DNA from: Melitaea cinxia
Taxonomy: Eukaryota > Arthropoda > Insecta > Lepidoptera > Nymphalidae
Length of the DNA stretch: 64,000 nucleotides
Direction: 5' to 3'
Assembly (NCBI RefSeq): GCF_905220565.1
Contig: NC_059401.1
Coordinates: 2,629,001-2,693,000, forward strand
The notes beneath the pieces are model-generated. The model was not told the origin of the DNA, ran no database searches, and saw only the letters and a program-made list of their open reading frames with translations. A program made the translations under genes and the position numbers. Shown here piece by piece: positions 59,001 through 64,000 of this stretch. How positions within the stretch are numbered: position 1 is the first letter of the stretch; each line of letters opens with the position of its first letter.

Positions 59001-61587
59001 GCGTGGAACAGTCATTTGGAGAGTATTTTTAACCGACTTCAAAAATAGGAGTAGGTAACTCAATTCGACCGTATATATATATAGCCCTAGTTTGGTACCA
59101 TGATAAGAAAACCAGGATCTGATGATGGGATCCCAGAGATATCGAGGGAAACTCTCGAAAATCCGCATAACTTTTTACTGGGTGTACCGATTTTAATGAT
59201 TTTTAATTTAATCGAAAGCCGATATTTATCATGTGGTCACATTTAAATTTCATCGAGATCTGATTAAAACTTTTGGAGTGATCTTTGATATACGCTTCAG
59301 CCTGTTATATCCCACTACTGGGCATAGGCCTCTTTCCCCATGTAGGAGAAGGATCAGAGCTTAATCCACCACGCTGCTCCAATGCGGGTTGGCGGATATA
59401 TTCCCTATTATGAGTAACGATCGCTATCAGGTGTACATGATAACAACCGAGACCGACGGCTTAACGTGCTCTCCGAGGCACGGTGGGGAGACCCACAAGG
59501 ACTGCACAAACACCCACACCACGGCAAACACCTGTATGGCCAATACAAATGTTTGTCATGTGCGGGGACCGAACCTGCAACCGCCAGCACAACAGGTACA
59601 ATCCATGGCTGTAACCGTTGAGCCAACGCGGCGTCATAATAAAAAAAAACTGATAATGCGTATTTACTTGACTATTCTTTCGTCTACCTACGTTGTATTT
59701 CTTATCGATATAATTGAAGTCGGTTTTTCTTCATTTTCCTGCAAACACAATTATTGGATATATCTTTTGGTTTATTTTGGATTATAAACACCGTCGTTTG
59801 GGTATTTACGTGTTCAACGTGATTCTTTAAACTGGCATAACTTTTTTGGTTTATGAACCAATTGATATGTAACAAACACTAAATGTTAAGCGAAGCTTAT
59901 CACAATATATTAGTGAAAACCACATCTTAATCGAATAAGCCATTTCTGAGATTATCGTGCACAAACGCACAGACAAACAGACAAAAATTCTAACAATCAT
60001 TGTTTCTAAACATTTTTTAATATCGGGATCGAACCTGCATCTCCGGCCGAGAAAATGTTTAGAATTTCCTAATGTGTGGGTAACACAAAAATAAAATCGT
60101 ACAAATCATTATTTCGTTGATAAAGGTCCCAATAATATTTTTACTCATATATATTTCATGTACATACAGCTACCCAATACATTTTTATTACGTATTTGAC
60201 ACACACACACGCATATACATATACTCTTTGTTTATTATTATAGAAGTATAGTCTTTGATAGTAGAACATTAAATTAATGTTCAACCTTATAATTTAATTA
60301 TGGTCGACTTTCGACCGATACGTTTCGAGGTTCCGACTAGATTCACAAATGCGGAGCTTTAACTGCATAAGGTGATTTAGTTTGTAGGTTTATATTCGTA
60401 ATTGTAGGATTCACGCTGGCCACTATTGTCACTTAATGTAAAAAAAACAATGACAAGACATGCATATAATCAGAATTAAATTAAAATAATAATTATTAGT
60501 CAACATCGAGTTTCAATCCTCTCCGGTAAAACTAGAACCGCTACAAGTTTATTGTTCTTTTTCATACATTATGTTATGAAAGTAGGATGTTAAACATAAA
60601 TGCCGATAAACTACATGAGATTTCTAGGTTTTATAATCCATAAAAAATACAATACTCACTTCCGAGCCTGTTTATCAGCCTCGATTTGTGCCCGAACACG
60701 CTCCCTAGCTTTCTGGTCCTCTAACTTCTCTCTACGTCTTTGTTCAACTAACTTCTGCATCTCTTGTTCTTGCAGTCTCTGTTTAGCCTCTTGAAGATCC
60801 TTACCGGATTTAATGCGTAGTCTTTCACGTTCTAAAGCCTCAGCCTAAAAATAGTAATTTATCTTTGTGAGTAAAATTGTTAGGTCATTTACTCATCACA
60901 AAATATCGAAAACCGCTTGACGTATAACAATGAATCTTTGGACGGAGGTAGCTTATAGTTAATAGACGTCCGCTAAGAATGGATTTTTCGATAGAATTGG
61001 ATTGAGTAGGTCTAAGGGCTATTGTAATTTATAAACTCATAAAGCTAGTATTTACAATATTACTTGTCAAATAATGTACCTTCTCTCTCTCCTCGCGTTC
61101 TTTTCGTTTCTGTTTCATTCTTTCTTCAAGTAGCGCTAACTGCGCCTTCCTTTCTTCTTCAGTCAGCGGTTTCTTTTCTTCTGTTGACTCTGAAAAACTG
61201 CTATGGTTCGTTTTAGCAGCGTGGAACTCCATTTCATCTTGATTCTTGAACAATTTGTTGCACTCATCACATTTAAAGGATTTCGCTTCTTGATCGCTGG
61301 CTTCAGACGCCGGGGGCGGTTCTGACGTTGCGGGTTCAGCACTAGATGAATTAGAAGATTCAGCAATAGTCCGTCCCGTACTTGGCTCAGGATCATCAGC
61401 GTGAGCTAGAAGCCACTCCATAGCTGGCTCAACACCCTTGTAATTTGTTACAGCAAGAGCTTTCTCACTAAAATGAACAACAGTGTAGGCAAATAACCTA
61501 TGTATTAAAAGAACTTTAAAATAATATTTATACTTACGCTCGCTCTTTAGGAAAACCCATTTCGATTAATGTTTGTATCTCTGCCAT
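56026..61587 (-). CDS. UBXN1: UBX domain-containing protein 1 (UBA-UBX p97 adaptor)
   Basis: It is a cytosolic adaptor expected to bind ubiquitin through its UBA domain and the AAA ATPase p97/VCP through its UBX domain, in protein quality control. Exons (minus strand) are 61587-61538, 61467-61080, 60844-60660, 58814-58641, 57414-57296 and 56072-56026. All have GT...AG borders, the phases match, and 320 codons plus stop result. The UBA domain is at 1-40, with the MGFPKERAEKAL loop and helix. A low-complexity linker at 43-80 is followed by a C2H2-type finger at 83-105 (C83, C86, H99, H105). A long charged coiled coil spans about 118-207, then a Pro/Ala linker at 213-233. The UBX domain covers about 236-318 (RIQLRFPDGQTL to LVPSAVIIVSRAAQ). 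The p97-contact loop reads TTFPKKIF, so FPK (288-290) replaces the usual FPR. Human UBXN1, as I recall it, lacks the finger and is 297 aa. Introns 3-5 are full of transposons. Confidence 0.95.
56520..56968 (-). mobile_element. Helitron in UBXN1 intron 5
   Basis: It starts A|CTAG with CTGACCCGGCCACGCGTTGC and ends ACATAAGA|T. The body contains two diverged copies of a segment around GCCATCTACTGGATATCTAT. Confidence 0.8.
57595..57792 (-). mobile_element. Small Helitron in UBXN1 intron 4 (198 bp)
   Basis: It starts A|CTAG and ends GTAATGA|T; same subfamily as 28794-28997, with the shared AAAGATCTAAGCATACAGA. Confidence 0.8.
57867..57948 (-). mobile_element. SINE 3' fragment
   Basis: Shares CTACACAATACACACACGGT and CTTGTGTTATAG with the SINE at 33966-34207. 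Confidence 0.6.
58120..58290. mobile_element. Short MITE in UBXN1 intron 4
   Basis: AAGTAAAACTTCTTTATGCA at the left and CAAATTTTACTTCAATCGTG at the right; TGAAGTAAAACTT family. Confidence 0.65.
58320..58608 (+). mobile_element. Poly(A)-tailed retroposon, best copy
   Basis: It starts GAGGTAGGGCACAGCAGGAA and contains GGAGCAGCCCGACTGGGGTA and GACCAGAGCTCCTGGGGGGA. It ends ACCATCAGGTGAGCCGTACG, GGCCGACCTAGTGAC and an A run. Diverged copies lie at 10534, 24795, 30655, 41389 and 63418. The A tail and variable 5' truncation suggest a LINE 3' end or LINE-dependent SINE. Confidence 0.7.
59029..59755 (-). mobile_element. AACCGACTTC-family repeat split by a SINE
   Basis: The minus-strand copy begins at 59755 with a GCAAACACAATTATT end, is interrupted by the SINE at 59292-59637, and continues from about 59285 to AACCGACTTCAAAAATAGGA at 59031. 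A Helitron 3' end fragment (GCGCCCACGACTTCGCGTGG) lies directly beyond, at 58985-59004. Confidence 0.7.
59292..59637 (-). mobile_element. Full-length tRNA-derived SINE with RTE-like 3' end
   Basis: On the minus strand the head reads GCCGCGTTGGCTCAACGGTT (A box), then GCAGGTTCGGTCCCCGC (B box). The middle has CTCCCCACCGTGCCTCGGAG. The 3' end is GGCCTATGCCCAGTAGTGGG then ACAGGCTGAAGCG, shared with RTE LINE 3' ends in this window. This matches the known arrangement in which a SINE borrows its partner LINE's tail. It sits in UBXN1 intron 3. Confidence 0.8.
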
Positions 61588-62069
61588 TATGAGATTCGAT
61601 ATTTTATAACAAATTACTCTAAGAAATTCTTTAACCAATTTTCATCACTCATCAGCTGTTTTGAAGTTTCGGCTTCTTTTAATTTTATACCACAGTTTTA
61701 TACTTATAGATAAGTAATAACACAGATTACGTATATAAGATCTTTCTCGTTTAAAAACATTTTTATACATATGTTTTAATATAGAAATTAGTTGTAGTTT
61801 TATCATTCTATCTAGTATTTCATATTTTAAAAATAAATATCTGAGAATAAAATATAGACTATTCATAATTTAAGAAGTAATTATTTATTAATTTGGCTTA
61901 ATACATATTTTTTTTTTTATTAAAATCATTTGAATTTGTATAGTCTGTACACAAATATAAATTTTGCGCTATTTTCAAAACAAGATATCACAATTAATTC
62001 AGAATTTATAATCATTAGACATTGTGTTGTCTTTATCGTAATAAAGGGATCAGCTAACTAATTTAAAAT
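61588..62069. promoter_or_regulatory. Shared divergent promoter region
   Basis: 482 bp separate the UBXN1 start codon (minus) from the start codon of the candidate gene at 62070 (plus). The interval is AT-rich with no transposon recognised, consistent with a bidirectional promoter. No clear TATA/initiator pair was identified. Confidence 0.4.
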
Positions 62070-63384
62070 ATGACAACGCATAAAAAGACAATGAAAAGAA
62101 GAAGTCTTCAAAACAGTGACCCTGGAAAAATATTAGATCTTGTTATGAACTTAAATGATGACACGTCTTCGCAATTGCAAATAAAAATAAATTGTTACGT
62201 AAGTTATATAAGTATTAACTTAATAAATTTTCATTTGTTAAATTGACTTTAAAGTTTTTTGTAATAACAACTATTTGCAATAATTGAAATTGTTATATAA
62301 TTATGTAAATGTGCATACAAAAATGAATCTCAGGCCAGCTGAAATTTCTCTCTCTTAAAGCTAATAATTGTGTTTGCTCGCAAACGAAAAAAAACCGACT
62401 TCAATTACATCGACAAGTAATACAACGTAGATCGACGAAAAAATAGTCAAGCAACTACGCGTTATCAAAGATTACTCAAAAAGTAGTTATCAAATCTCGA
62501 TAAAATTTATATGTGACCACATGATAAACATCAGCTTTCGATTAAATTAAAAATTATCAAAATCGGTACACCCAGTAAAAAGTTATTACGGATTTTCGAG
62601 AGTTTCCCTCGATTCCTCTGGGATCCCATCATCAGATCCTAGTTTCCTTATCACGGTACCAAACTAGGGATATCCCCTTTCCAACAAAAAAAGAATTATC
62701 AAAATCGGTACATCCAGTAGACAGTTATGCGGTATAATACAGCGTAGGTCGACGAAAAAAGCGTCAAGTAAAAACACATTATTAGATATAACTCGAAAAG
62801 TAGTTGTTAGATCTCAAATAAATTTAAATGGGACCAATTGGCACACAAAACCTTTCGATTAAAACAAAATTTGTCGAAATCGGTCTACCCGGTCAAAAGT
62901 TCTGATGTAACATACATAAAAAAAAAAAAAAAAAAAAAAATACAGTCGAATTGAGAACCTCCTCCTTTTTTGGAAGTCGGTTAAAAAAGCACCAATCTGC
63001 CTTTCTCTTATCCACTTACCTTCATTAGCTACCATTTCGATTAAAAAAGGAAACTTGCTTAACAAATAATTGTAACTGTTAAGGACTAATTTACATTTTT
63101 ACCGCACATTGGGACTGGTTTTGTAGCATGCAATGTAAATATCGCATTTCAATTACAAGTTTTCATATTTAACCAAAGTCATGAGATAATAAGAATAATA
63201 ATCGTTGCAAATTTTTTTATCACATCATATGTATCATGTCACGTTTTTATAGCTACGCGAAGAATGTGACGCGGAAACCGTTTTTATAGTGGTCGTACAT
63301 GGGGTCGGTTTCGAAGCTTCGATAGAAGTTATCGGGTCAACACCTCTGCCACGGAAATTGAAAATATGCGTTCGTATTATCTAA
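62070..63384 (+). CDS. Candidate two-exon gene, unknown product
   Basis: Exon 1 is 62070-62198 (43 codons, starting MTTHKKTMKRRSLQNSD) and ends at a strong GTAAGT donor. Exon 2 starts at 63253 after TTTTTATAG and stays open for 43 codons to TAA at 63382-63384; it includes VFIVVVHGVGFEASIEVI. The phases agree. The joined 86-aa product has a basic N-terminus, then a helix-prone segment (ILDLVMNLNDD) and a beta-rich hydrophobic segment. I do not recognise the family. The intron carries a full-length AACCGACTTC-family repeat (62366-62986). The true gene could continue beyond a missed donor near the end of exon 2, giving a longer protein with exons outside the window. Divergence from UBXN1 supports a real promoter. 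Confidence 0.45.
62366..62986 (+). mobile_element. AACCGACTTC-family repeat, full-length copy
   Basis: Nearly identical end to end to 46615-47228, differing by scattered substitutions and by the length of the internal A run (about 22 against 18). Confidence 0.8.
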
Positions 63385-63417
63385 ATACTTACTACTCACA
63401 CATAATAAGCAGTTAAC

Positions 63418-63645
63418 TGAGGAAGGGAACAGCAAGAATAATCCTACTCAAACTCTAGAGCAGCTCAAATGGTGAAGTACCTCGACCTTTCAGAAGAATA
63501 CAGCTAAATAATACTGCTTTCAAGCAGTGTTGTGTTTCTTTGTGAGTAAGTGACCAGAGCTGGGGAGAATCGGGGCTAGGGTCGGCAATGCACTTGCGAT
63601 GCTTCTAGTGGTGTTGTTGGCTCACGTCACTGACCTCAATAAAAA
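63418..63645 (+). mobile_element. Poly(A)-tailed retroposon copy
   Basis: It contains GAGGAAGGGAACAGCAAGAA, TCGACCTTTCAGAAGAATAC and GTCGGCAATGCACTTGCGAT, ending near an A-rich segment; same family as 58320-58608. Confidence 0.65.
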
Positions 63646-63799
63646 AATTGCATAGTAGTAGAAACGAAATAAAAGCTAGATATATAAATGTAAAAAAAAG
63701 CTTATTTATATTTCGCAACATAAATGTATTTTTGGTATGTTGAGCAAAATGGAAACGATCATCACTTCAGCCAATATTTGATAATACAATCCGCAGACC

Positions 63800-63985
63800 G
63801 CAGGCCTGGCTATGTCGCACCGAAGACACTGCTGCCTGTCTTCGGCCTGTGTATTTCAAAGCCAGCAGTTGGGTGGTTATCCCGCCATCGGTCTGCTTTT
63901 TAAGCTCCAATCTGGTAGTGGAACTGTTTTATCGCTTAGTCGCCCCTTACGACATTCTTACTTATTATTCTTACTGCCATAACTA
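63800..63985 (-). mobile_element. RTE LINE 3' region, inverse copy, runs toward window edge
   Basis: It contains CTTCGGCCTGTGTATTTCAA, GTTATCCCGCCATCGG and CGCTTAGTCGCCCCTTACGA, inverse of 17838-18165. Confidence 0.65.
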
Positions 63986-64000
63986 CCCAGGAGAAACCTT

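Overview
The window looks like lepidopteran (moth or butterfly) nuclear DNA. It is AT-rich and intron-containing. It carries many copies of repeat types I associate with Lepidoptera: small non-autonomous Helitrons (A|TC...CTAG|T ends), tRNA-derived SINEs sharing a 3' end with RTE LINEs, 5'-truncated LINE tails, and short MITEs. No prokaryotic features, CRISPR array, rRNA or stand-alone tRNA gene was seen.

Layout. Positions 1-49 kb are almost entirely intergenic or intronic repeat sea. I found no convincing host exon there, only a GC-rich candidate promoter/5' exon at about 9.7-10.0 kb and a bZIP-site cluster at about 31.0 kb. Within it lie a TTAA-bounded piggyBac relic (5003-7275), a Helitron with a second 5'-like end and a 282-bp tandem array (18810-20837), a textbook Helitron (37145-37468), a decayed mariner (44164-about 45060), a large hairpin MITE (32361-32509) and a foldback element (49051-49640). 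The gene-bearing part starts at 49.9 kb. An apparently intact Tc1/mariner-superfamily transposon (49920-52202, TA duplication, 459-aa transposase in two exons) sits 138 bp upstream of an RNase T2 gene (52341-54344, three exons, 269 aa, both catalytic motifs intact). Tail to tail with it on the minus strand is a six-exon UBXN1 gene (UBA-UBX p97 cofactor, 61587-56026, 320 aa). Head to head with UBXN1 is a candidate two-exon gene of unknown function on the plus strand (62070-63384, 86 aa).

The three host genes do not form a pathway. RNase T2 is predicted secreted or lysosomal, and UBXN1 is a cytosolic ubiquitin/p97 adaptor. Their introns are filled with the same repeat families as the intergenic DNA. 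I reconstructed exon structures by hand from splice signals, reading-frame continuity and motif matches. I found no convincing new biological system. The most interesting items are the intact transposon next to RNase T2, the exact-period Helitron array, the zinc finger inside UBXN1 and the unrecognised gene divergent from UBXN1.
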